Part shown: one piece after another, positions 7,948-15,013 of the stretch
Position numbering within the stretch: the stretch's first letter is position 1
How the letters are laid out: each line of letters starts with the position of its first letter
Assembly (NCBI RefSeq): GCF_026342355.1
Contig: NZ_JAPEMV010000001.1
Location: 620,001 to 684,000, forward strand
DNA length: 64,000 nucleotides
Direction of reading: 5' to 3'
From: Streptomyces sp. NBC_00249
GTDB taxonomy: Bacteria; Actinomycetota; Actinomycetes; Streptomycetales; Streptomycetaceae
Translations under genes and position numbers: made by a program
Notes under the pieces: generated by a model
Told to the model about the DNA's origin: nothing
Seen by the model: the letters and a program-made list of their open reading frames with translations, nothing else
Databases searched by the model: none

Positions 7948-9111
7948 GTGTCCTTCCTTCCCCCCACCCGCCGGACCGTCCTTCGCACCCTCGCCGGGAT
8001 CGGCGCCGTCGTCGCGGGCGCCTCGGCCTGCGGCCCCTCCGCGTCCGGAACGCCGGCCGGAGCCGCCGCCGGGTCCTCCGCGCCCTCCACGGCGGGCGGG
8101 CGGCGCCGCCTGGGCGCCGAGTGGGAGAGCCACACCCGTACCTTCATGGCCTGGCCCGCGCTGAACTCGGTCTGGGAGGAGGACCTGCGCTACGTCCGCG
8201 AGGACATCGCGCGGATCGCGCGGGCCGTCGGGGAGTACGAGGCGGTCGTCATGATGGCCCGGCCCGATCAGGTGGACGCGGCCCAGCGGGCCTGCGGCTC
8301 ACAGGTCGAGGTGATCCCGCTGGCCGTGGACGACCTGTGGGCGCGCGACACCGTTCCCGTCTTCGTCGAGGAGGGCGGCAAGGTCGTCGGCGTCGACTTC
8401 AACTTCAACGGCTGGGGCAAGAAGCAGGAGCACGCCAACGACGGCAAGGTCGGGCGCGCCGTCCTCCAGAAGTACGGGATCCCCCGGGTCCAGGCCCCCC
8501 TCGTCGCCGAGGGCGGCTCCTTCGAGACCGACGGCGAGGGCACCTTGCTGATCACCGAGAGCTCGATCGTCAACGACAACCGCAACCGGGGCAAGAGCCG
8601 GGACACGATCGAGGGCGAGCTCAAGCAGACCCTGGGCGTGGAGAAGGTGGTCTGGCTGGCCGGCGTACGCGGCGAGGACATCACCGACGCCCACGTGGAC
8701 AGCCTCGTACGCTTCACCGCGCCCGGCGTCGTCCTGCTGGACCGCGCGCACCCCAGCACTCCGGCCGACTCCTGGTCGCGCTCCGCCGACCAGGCGAAGT
8801 CCGTCCTGTCCAAGGCGACGGACGCGCGCGGCCGGCGGTTCGAGGTGATCGACCTGCCGCAGCCCGACCTGGACCGGATCACGGGCCGGGGCGACGACTT
8901 CGTGTCGACGTACGCCAACTTCTACGTCGCCAACGACGCCGTGTTCATGCCCAGGTTCGGGGACGGCAAGGCCGACGACCGGGCCCGCGCGATCCTGCGG
9001 GAGCACTTCCCGAAGCGGGACGTGGTGCCGGTCCCGATCGACACGATCGCCTCGGGCGGCGGCGGCATCCACTGCTCGACCCACGACCAGCCCGGCAAGC
9101 CCGCCGCCTGA
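7948..9111 (+). CDS. Tat-exported lipoprotein agmatine deiminase family protein
   Basis: A 387-aa PF04371 deiminase whose GTG start (7948) is followed by a Tat motif (TRRTVLRTLAG) and a lipobox-like GASAC with Cys near residue 29, so it is probably anchored outside the membrane. Catalytic blocks are intact: MAWPALNSVW, DDLWARDTVPVF, FNGWGKKQ, EGGSFETDGEGT, NRNRGKS, DAHVDSLVRF and GGGGIHCSTH with the Cys nucleophile. It is most like the secreted copy at 4229-5377. With the cytoplasmic copy, this gives the island the same enzyme class in three locations. The in-frame region upstream of 7948 lacks signal or enzyme features. Confidence 0.9.
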   Translation: MSFLPPTRRTVLRTLAGIGAVVAGASACGPSASGTPAGAAAGSSAPSTAGGRRRLGAEWESHTRTFMAWPALNSVWEEDLRYVREDIARIARAVGEYEAVVMMARPDQVDAAQRACGSQVEVIPLAVDDLWARDTVPVFVEEGGKVVGVDFNFNGWGKKQEHANDGKVGRAVLQKYGIPRVQAPLVAEGGSFETDGEGTLLITESSIVNDNRNRGKSRDTIEGELKQTLGVEKVVWLAGVRGEDITDAHVDSLVRFTAPGVVLLDRAHPSTPADSWSRSADQAKSVLSKATDARGRRFEVIDLPQPDLDRITGRGDDFVSTYANFYVANDAVFMPRFGDGKADDRARAILREHFPKRDVVPVPIDTIASGGGGIHCSTHDQPGKPAA

Positions 9112-9138
9112 CCGCGCACCTGACCGCGCGCTCGGGCG

Positions 9139-9606
9139 TCAGTACCGCACGGCCTTGCCCACGGCGGCCTTCACCTCGCCGGAGAGCTTGCGGTTGCTGA
9201 CGGCCGTGGCGTCCTTGGACTGGCCGGCCGGTACGTCCTGGACGGTGACCACGACCGTGTCCAGGAGGTTCCCGGAGGCGTCGTTGAAGTTGACCTGCAC
9301 GGCCAGCGATTTGGCGGAGTCGGCCGTGTTGCGGGCGGTCACCTTCACGGCGGACTTCCCGTCCGCGTCGGCGGCCGGGGTGCCCAGCTGGACGTCCGAG
9401 GCGACGTCGACCCCGTCCTTGATCTCGTCCAGTTGCCGCTGCGCGGCCGCGGTGGCCGAGGACAGGACCTCGGAGGCCTTCGACGCCGCCGCCGAGGCCG
9501 CGCTCGACACGCTGCCGCCGTCGCCGTCCGAACAGCCGGCGGTCCCGACGGCCAGTGCGGTGGCCAGGGCGGCGGCGCCTACGGCGCGCGTCCAGGTGTG
9601 CTGCAT
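9139..9606 (-). CDS. Small secreted lipoprotein, FxLYD-like domain
   Basis: A 155-aa lipoprotein: signal peptide MQHTWTRAVGAAALATALAV with lipobox GTAGC (Cys about 25), an Ala/Ser-rich stretch with heptad-like spacing (about 30-65), then a small beta domain (about 75-150; VKVTARNTADSAKSLAVQVNF, GNLLDTVVVTV, VPAGQSKDATA). That pattern resembles the FxLYD/DUF3426 class of cell-envelope domains. It ends convergently with the lipoprotein deiminase gene. No function assigned. Confidence 0.8.
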   Translation of the reverse strand: MQHTWTRAVGAAALATALAVGTAGCSDGDGGSVSSAASAAASKASEVLSSATAAAQRQLDEIKDGVDVASDVQLGTPAADADGKSAVKVTARNTADSAKSLAVQVNFNDASGNLLDTVVVTVQDVPAGQSKDATAVSNRKLSGEVKAAVGKAVRY

Positions 9607-9798
9607 GGGTACGTCTCCTTGGATGGTGCGGGCAGGGCGGCCGGTCCCTTCTTCCGGGGGCCGTGCACCGGCGGGTGCGGCCCCTGCCCATCAGACCCGT
9701 CTCCCGCGCCACCCGCACGTGCGCTCGACCGAACGGGTGATGACCCGCTGTGACCTGCGGTGCCGTCCGGGGTGATTCCCCCGGACGGCCGCGTCCGG

Positions 9799-9827
9799 GT
9801 GTCCGGGGTGGCGTGCGCCCCGGACAC
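9799..9827 (-). terminator. Hairpin terminator after the ricin-lectin gene
   Basis: GTGTCCGGGG (9799-9808) pairs perfectly with CCCCGGACAC (9818-9827) around a 9-base loop, about 12 bases past the stop of the leftward ricin-domain gene. There is no T-tract, as is common in Streptomyces. The rest of 9607-9838 is upstream DNA of the small lipoprotein gene. Confidence 0.65.
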
Positions 9828-9838
9828 CGGACGGGGTG

Positions 9839-12109
9839 TCAGTTCACGGTCCACCGCTGGAGGGTGGAGCCGGTGTCGCGTTGTTGCGTCACCAGGGCGC
9901 CCGGTGTGGTGGAGGCGGTGGTGACGAGGAGGCCGCTCTTCACCGAGGCGACGGTGTAGGTGCCGTCCGCGCCCCGGGTGAGGGTCCAGCGTTGGTTGGT
10001 GCCGCCGTGGCAGGTCCACTGGATGACCTTGGCGCCCGCCGCGGTGGAGCCGCCGCTGATGTCGACGCAGAGGCCGGACTCGGCGTTGGTGATCTCGTAG
10101 GAGCCGTCCGGCTGCCGGGTGAGGTTCCACTTCTGGTTGGCGCCGGTGTTGGGCGTGTAGGTGATGAGCTGGGTGCCCGCGGTGGTGCTGTGGTCGGGGT
10201 TGTCGAGTGCCTGTCCCGCGGCGACGAGCGTGCGGATGCCGTCGAGGGAGCCGGGGGCGGTTCCCACCGCCGTGAGGCTGAGGGTCTGTTCGGCGGCGGT
10301 GCGTGCGCCGCCGACTCCGCCGCCGGTGTGGGTCCAGGTACGGACCGGTGTGGTCTCGGCGAGCCGGGAGGAGACTCCCGACATGGCGATGACCAGTCCG
10401 CTGTGTCGGTTCACGAGGCGGTGGGCGCCGGTGGCGCCGCCACCGTCGGCGGAGGTGCCGGGAACGACCCACCACTGCTGGCCGACGGTGGGGCCGCCGG
10501 ACCCGGGCGCGGTGACGGTGGGTTTGGTGCCCCAGGCGCGCTGCGCGGTGGAGGTGGAGTCGACGCCCAGCAGTCCTGCGGTGGCGGCGTTGGCTATGCG
10601 GTAGCTGCCGTCGCCGTTGCCGGTGAAGATCCAGGTCTCCAGGGCGGATCCGGTGGCCGTGGCCTGGGAGGTGGTGGCGGAGCTGCCGGAGGTCTGGGCG
10701 AGGACGCGGCCGGCGGCGCCGATCCGGTACGTCCTGCCGGTGTCCACCGGTGCGGCGGGAGAGGAGGTGCCGATCGAGAGGTTGACGTACTCGCCGGAGG
10801 TGTTGTTCGAGCAGCCGAACGAGCAGTAGGAGCGGAAGTCCTTGCCGACGACGGCCGAGCTCGTCCTGTTCTTGCTGTCGAGGAACCAGCGGTACCAGGA
10901 GGCATTGGTGTGGCTGCCGGTGTCGCCGATCAGGCGCCACTTCTGGGTGGCGAGGTTGTCGGTGGCGTAGAGCTGCTGGGGCGCCGTTCCGTCCTGCTTC
11001 ACGGCCTGGGGCTCGCCGATGTAGAGGCCGAGGTGGGCGTTGTAGGTGATGTCCATGACGAACAGCGGGGACGTCGGGGGCATCGCCCCGGCCGCGACCT
11101 GCTGGTTCGCCGTTCCGGTGGTCGCCGGATCGTACTCGCGGTCGGCGGGGGTGTATCCGGTCGTGCTCGCGGAGTCGACGGGCACCATGTTGCTCTCCCG
11201 GCCGCCGACGCCGGGCTGGGACCAGGCGCCGTCGTACCACTTCTGCCAGGAGCCGGGCGCCATCTTCGCCGCGATCGGGGCCCGCGCCACGTGGGCGTGG
11301 AAGGTCTTCCAGCCGCTCCCCTTGTCGATGATCCGCGATCCGTAGAAGACGTAGAAGTAGCCCGAGGCGGTGTCGGCGTACAGGCGGGGGTCGCCGTCGC
11401 CGTAGTGGTACGTCTGCTGGGGGAAGGCCGTGGTGTCACCGCGGGCGGTGCTGTACGGGGAAGTGATGACGTGGTCCTTGATGGTCCAGGTACGGCCCTG
11501 GTCGGTGGAGAGCGCGTAGTCGATCCCGTCGTAGTGGGAGCTGTCGCCGAAGGGCTGCGGGGTGAACTCGTTGTGGATCAGGCCGTACCAGTTCCCGGTG
11601 TCCGGGTCGGCCCACACGCCCGCCAGGTCGCAGAAGTTCTTCTGCGAGTAGCCCGATCCGGCCGGGGGGTTGGTGGAGGTGAGCCCGGTGGGGCTGTTGT
11701 TGCACCGCCACGTCGTGTCGTTGTTCTTGTCCTTGTTGTTGGCGGGGTTCACCGCGTCGCTGATCTGGCTCGACCGGGTGGCCGTGTCGAAGTCCGTGCC
11801 GGTGTGGAAGGTCCACTTGCGCGGGTCCGAGGGGCCGTAGAGCGCGTGGGACTGCTGGAAGTAGAAGGTGCCGTCCTTGTCGAGGTAGGGGAAGGCGGGG
11901 GTGTCGTCCGGCTGGGTCCAGGACCCTTTCGAGCCGACCGTGACGGTGTAGGTGGCCTCCGGCGAGGCCGCCGGTGCGGGTGCAGGTGCGGGTGCGGGTG
12001 CGGCTACGGGTGCGGCTACGGGTGCGGCTACGGCTTGTGCGCCGCCGCCGGCCAGGACCAGCGCGGCCGCGACGAACGCGCCCGCGAGCCTCCTTCGAGG
12101 TGCTGACAC
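9839..12109 (-). CDS. Secreted protein with putative beta-propeller domain and C-terminal ricin-type lectin domains
   Basis: 756 aa. A Sec signal peptide ends near AQAVAAP and is followed by low-complexity P-V-A-A and A-P repeats. Residues about 55-430 form a propeller-like domain with an Asp-box (STDQGRTW) and repeated Trp/Asp motifs (DPDTGNWYGLIHNEF; GDGDPRLYAD), like extracellular glycan-active enzymes. Residues about 470-755 hold ricin B-type repeats with QxW motifs (NQKWNL, NQRWTL) that bind sugars. Catalytic residues cannot be identified with confidence, so activity is open. It is the last gene of the leftward galactoside region, suggesting polysaccharide breakdown feeding the ABC importer. 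Confidence 0.82.
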   Translation of the reverse strand: MSAPRRRLAGAFVAAALVLAGGGAQAVAAPVAAPVAAPAPAPAPAPAASPEATYTVTVGSKGSWTQPDDTPAFPYLDKDGTFYFQQSHALYGPSDPRKWTFHTGTDFDTATRSSQISDAVNPANNKDKNNDTTWRCNNSPTGLTSTNPPAGSGYSQKNFCDLAGVWADPDTGNWYGLIHNEFTPQPFGDSSHYDGIDYALSTDQGRTWTIKDHVITSPYSTARGDTTAFPQQTYHYGDGDPRLYADTASGYFYVFYGSRIIDKGSGWKTFHAHVARAPIAAKMAPGSWQKWYDGAWSQPGVGGRESNMVPVDSASTTGYTPADREYDPATTGTANQQVAAGAMPPTSPLFVMDITYNAHLGLYIGEPQAVKQDGTAPQQLYATDNLATQKWRLIGDTGSHTNASWYRWFLDSKNRTSSAVVGKDFRSYCSFGCSNNTSGEYVNLSIGTSSPAAPVDTGRTYRIGAAGRVLAQTSGSSATTSQATATGSALETWIFTGNGDGSYRIANAATAGLLGVDSTSTAQRAWGTKPTVTAPGSGGPTVGQQWWVVPGTSADGGGATGAHRLVNRHSGLVIAMSGVSSRLAETTPVRTWTHTGGGVGGARTAAEQTLSLTAVGTAPGSLDGIRTLVAAGQALDNPDHSTTAGTQLITYTPNTGANQKWNLTRQPDGSYEITNAESGLCVDISGGSTAAGAKVIQWTCHGGTNQRWTLTRGADGTYTVASVKSGLLVTTASTTPGALVTQQRDTGSTLQRWTVN

Positions 12110-12187
12110 AGCTCCTCCTCCTTCATCTCCTTGTCGCAGCCCTCGTCCGTTGTGGGGCTGCCGTGTGGGGGGCGGACGCTCGACGGG

Positions 12188-13024
12188 TCATCTGCCCGCC
12201 AGTACGTCCAGCAGCCGGGCGACCTCGGCCGCCGTCGCCTCGCGGGCCGGACCCATGTACCTGCGCGGGTCGGCCGTCGCGGGTGCGGCGGCGAGGCCGC
12301 GCCGGAGGGAGGCGGTGAACACCGCGTTGAGGTGCGTCGAGATGTTGACCTTGGTCATTCCGGCGGCGACGGCCCTGGCCAGGCCGGAATCCGGTACGCC
12401 CGACGAGCCGTGCAGCACTAGGGCCACGCCGAGGGCGGCGCGCAGCCGGCCGATCAGCTCGAAGTCGAGTACGGCGTCCCGGGTGCGCATGGCGTGGGAG
12501 CTGCCGACGGCGACGGCGAGCGCGTCGACGGCGGTCTCCGCCGCGAACCGCCGCGCCTCGTCGGGGTCGGTGCGCACGCCCGGCGCGTGCGCACCGTCCT
12601 TGCCGCCGATGGCTCCGAGTTCGGCCTCCACGAAGACGCCGGCGCGGTGGCAGTCCTCGGTGACGGCGCGGGTACGGGCCAGGTTCTCCTCGTACGGCAG
12701 GTGCGAGGCGTCGAACATCACGGAGGAGAAGCCGAGTTCGACCGCCTCCGCGACGAGCGCGGGCGAACGCGCGTGGTCGAGGTGGACGGCGACGGGTACG
12801 CGGGCGCCGCGGGCCAGGGCCAGTGAGGCGAGGCCGATGGGGGCGAGCGGGCCGTGGTAGCCGACGGTGTTCTCGCTGATCTGGAGGATCACCGGGCGTC
12901 CGGCCCGGCCCGCTCCGGCGACGATGGCCTCGGCGTGCTCGATCTGGATGACGTTGAAGGCGCCGACGCCCCGGCCGTCCGCGCGGGCGGCGGCGAGGAT
13001 CTCGTCAGTGGACGCGAGCGGCAT
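12188..13024 (-). CDS. Class II aldolase, tagatose/fructose-bisphosphate type
   Basis: A 278-aa class II zinc aldolase of the KbaY/GatY/FbaA family: GVGAFNVIQIEHAEAI at the N-terminus, zinc-ligand block HLDHARS, acidic block VEAELGAIGGKDG, HGSSGVPDSG and KVNISTHLN. The ATG at 13024 is preferred over an upstream GTG because homology begins at MPLASTDEILAAA. With the adjacent SIS-domain and sugar-kinase genes it fits an amino-sugar or galactose route through tagatose-1,6-bisphosphate. That pathway role is inferred from neighbours; fructose-bisphosphate cannot be excluded. Confidence 0.88.
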   Translation of the reverse strand: MPLASTDEILAAARADGRGVGAFNVIQIEHAEAIVAGAGRAGRPVILQISENTVGYHGPLAPIGLASLALARGARVPVAVHLDHARSPALVAEAVELGFSSVMFDASHLPYEENLARTRAVTEDCHRAGVFVEAELGAIGGKDGAHAPGVRTDPDEARRFAAETAVDALAVAVGSSHAMRTRDAVLDFELIGRLRAALGVALVLHGSSGVPDSGLARAVAAGMTKVNISTHLNAVFTASLRRGLAAAPATADPRRYMGPAREATAAEVARLLDVLAGR

Positions 13025-13887
13025 GGACGGTCTCCACGGTCGTAGGGGGACGGAACCCGGCATCGACGGACTGCCAGGCCGTCAGGCCGGCGCCAAGTGC
13101 TGTGGCCGGAAAGGTTTGCCGGGTCGGGGTGTCCGGTGCATGGGGTCTCCCCAGGCCCGCAGGGCCGAGGGCAAGCCTCGCAAGGCGAAGGGCCGCCGCT
13201 TGTACTGGACGTACTCGGGTGGTCCGACAACGCGGCGAGGTGCCGTGCCGGGCACCGCGACACGGTGAACCTTTCCGGCCACAGCACTAAGCGGCCGGCG
13301 GCGCCGAGCGACGCTCGGACGACCTCGGGGTGCCTCTGGAAGGTGAGGCGCCGCGCCAGAGCGGTGCGCAGCGGGTCGAGCAGGAGGTCGCCGGCCTCGG
13401 ACAGGCCGCCGCCGATGACCACGCGGGCGGGGGCGAGGATCGAGGTGAGGGCCGCGAGTCCGGTCGCCAGGGCGTCGACCGCCGCGGCCGGAGCGTTCGG
13501 TGTAGGCGGTGGCGAGGGCCGAGGCGGAGGCGAGGGCCTCCAGGCAGCCCCGGCCGCCGCAGGCGCAGGGTCTGCCGCCGGGGTCGACCACCAGGTGTCC
13601 GGCTTCGCCCGCGTACGCCGAGGGGTGGACGGGCCGGCCGTCGACCAGTGCGGCGGCGGAGATGCCGGTGCCGACGGGCAGGAACAGCACCTCGCGGGCG
13701 CCCCGGACAGTTCCCGCAGCGCGTCCCCGATCGCCGCCACGACGGCGTCCGGGCCGTGCCCGCGCGGTGTGGGGCGGCGCAGGCCGGAGAGCGGGGACAT
13801 CGCCCGGTCGAGCACGGCGCCCTTCATGGACGTCCCGCCGACGTCGAGCGCGATCACGCAGTCGAGCGGGCCGGTGCGGTCAGCCAC
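13005..13887 (-). pseudogene. ROK-family sugar kinase, disrupted by frameshift, deletion and a MITE-like insertion
   Basis: ROK kinase pieces appear in order. N-terminal ATP motif ALDVGGTSMKGAV runs from the GTG at 13887. After a -1 shift near 13700 comes LPVGTGISAAALVDG and the zinc block CACGGRGCLEA. The original frame returns near 13487 (VDALATGLAALTSILAPARVVIGGGL), with about 30 family residues missing before it. The gene is then cut by the element at 13096-13288. Beyond it a tail continues (GAGLTAWQSVDAGF) to a stop at 13005. Removing exactly 193 bp puts tail and body back in frame, so the insertion is the clearest lesion. The shift near 13700 lies in a G run and could be a sequencing error. 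The start overlaps the SIS gene stop. Confidence 0.85.
13096..13288. mobile_element. MITE-like element, 193 bp, with 21-bp perfect terminal inverted repeats
   Basis: The left end AGTGCTGTGGCCGGAAAGG (continuing TT, to 13116) is repeated exactly inverted at 13268-13288, and similarity continues imperfectly for about 45 bp at each end. The interior contains small hairpins and no credible gene, so a transposase must act in trans. No clear target duplication is visible. It lies within the ROK kinase reading frame and creates a TTA codon at the left junction. Confidence 0.8.
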
Positions 13888-14845
13888 GGTCGGCGGTGAG
13901 CACCACGGAGCGGGTGAGGTTGCGGGGCCGGTCGGGGTCCAGGCCGCGTGCCTCGGCGCACAGGACGGCGAGGCGCTGCGCGCGGACGAGATCGGCCAGG
14001 GGGTCGAGTTCCCGGTGCATGTCGCCGGAGGCGGAGACGTACGTGCCTCCGGTGCGGGTCACGTCCTCGGCCAGGCCGCGGGGGGCCCGGCCGAACACCC
14101 AGACGGCCCGGTGGGGGCCGGTGACGGCAGCCGGGCCGTGCCGGTACTCCATCGCCGGGTAGGCCTCTGTCCAGGCTCCGGCGGCCTCGCGCATCTTCAG
14201 GGCCGCTTCGAGGGCGAGGCCGTAGGTCCAGTCGGTGCCGAGGAAGGTGATCTGTTCGGCGTCGCGCACGTCGGCGGCGAGGGGCTCGGCGAGGGCCGTC
14301 CCGGCGTCGCGGGCGGCGTGCTCCAGCGGGCGCACGCCCGGGGGGAGGGCGCCTTCGCGTTCCAGGTGGGCGCGGAGCAGGGCGAGGGCGGTGGTGGCGA
14401 ACCGGGTCTGGACCACGGAGCGTTCGTCCGCGAAGTCCAGGGCGGCGACGGCGTCGGATACGGCGGTGACGGGTGTGTCCGGGTCGGCGGTGAGGACGCC
14501 GGTGGGTGCGGTGCCCCGGAGCCGGCCGAGGAGGTCCAGGACCTCGGTGGTGGTGCCGGAGCGGGTGATGGCCAGGATCCGGTCGTAGCGGCGGGCGGGC
14601 GGGAAGGCCGAGGCGGCGAAGGCGTCGGTCTCGCCGTGGCCGCCGTGCTCGCGCAGGGCGGCGTAGGCCTGTGCGACGAACCAGGAGGTGCCGCAGCCGA
14701 CGACCGCGAGGCGCTCGCCCTGGTGCGGGAGGACGGGAAGGTGGCGCGGGACGGAAGCGGCGGCGCGCCGCCAGCAGTCGGGCTGCGAGGCGATCTCGCG
14801 GAGGGTGTGGGAGGCGGCGGCGGGGGGCGGTGCGGTGGCGGACAT
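13880..14845 (-). CDS. SIS-domain sugar-phosphate isomerase/deaminase-like protein
   Basis: A 321-aa protein with two SIS domains like the isomerase half of GlmS and AgaS. The first (about 40-170) has VVGCGTSWFVAQAY and ITRSGTTTEVLDLL. The second (about 190-315) has FLGTDWTYGLALEAALKMREA and EAYPAMEYRHGP. There is no glutaminase domain. It probably isomerises or deaminates a sugar phosphate; with the neighbouring aldolase and ROK kinase, galactosamine-6-phosphate is plausible but unproven. ATG 14845 has GGGAG nine bases upstream. Its stop overlaps the ROK start by 8 bases. Confidence 0.87.
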   Translation of the reverse strand: MSATAPPPAAASHTLREIASQPDCWRRAAASVPRHLPVLPHQGERLAVVGCGTSWFVAQAYAALREHGGHGETDAFAASAFPPARRYDRILAITRSGTTTEVLDLLGRLRGTAPTGVLTADPDTPVTAVSDAVAALDFADERSVVQTRFATTALALLRAHLEREGALPPGVRPLEHAARDAGTALAEPLAADVRDAEQITFLGTDWTYGLALEAALKMREAAGAWTEAYPAMEYRHGPAAVTGPHRAVWVFGRAPRGLAEDVTRTGGTYVSASGDMHRELDPLADLVRAQRLAVLCAEARGLDPDRPRNLTRSVVLTADRG

Positions 14846-14885
14846 GGGTGGGGCTCCCTTCGACGGGGCGGACGGCCGGCCGGCC

Positions 14886-14982
14886 GTGCGGGGGCGGGCC
14901 GTGCGGGGGCGGGCCGTGCGGGGGCGGGCCGGCGGGCGGGGCGGCGGGCGGGGCGGCGGGCGGGGCGGCGGGGCGGCGGGGC
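14886..14982. repeat. Two GC-only tandem repeat arrays
   Basis: Three exact copies of GTGCGGGGGCGGGCC (14886-14930) are followed by three of GGCGGGCGGGGC and two of GGCGGGGC (14931-14982). They fill most of the gap between GH35 and SIS genes. The G-rich strand could form quadruplexes. No promoter is visible among them, so SIS expression may depend on read-through. Confidence 0.85.
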
Positions 14983-15013
14983 GGTGACGGTCCGCGGAGA
15001 GGGCGCCGGCGTT

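Noticed and set aside
9839..12109. Naming the ricin-domain protein as a specific glycoside hydrolase family
   Set aside because: Propeller-like Asp-box seen, but catalytic residues could not be identified with confidence.
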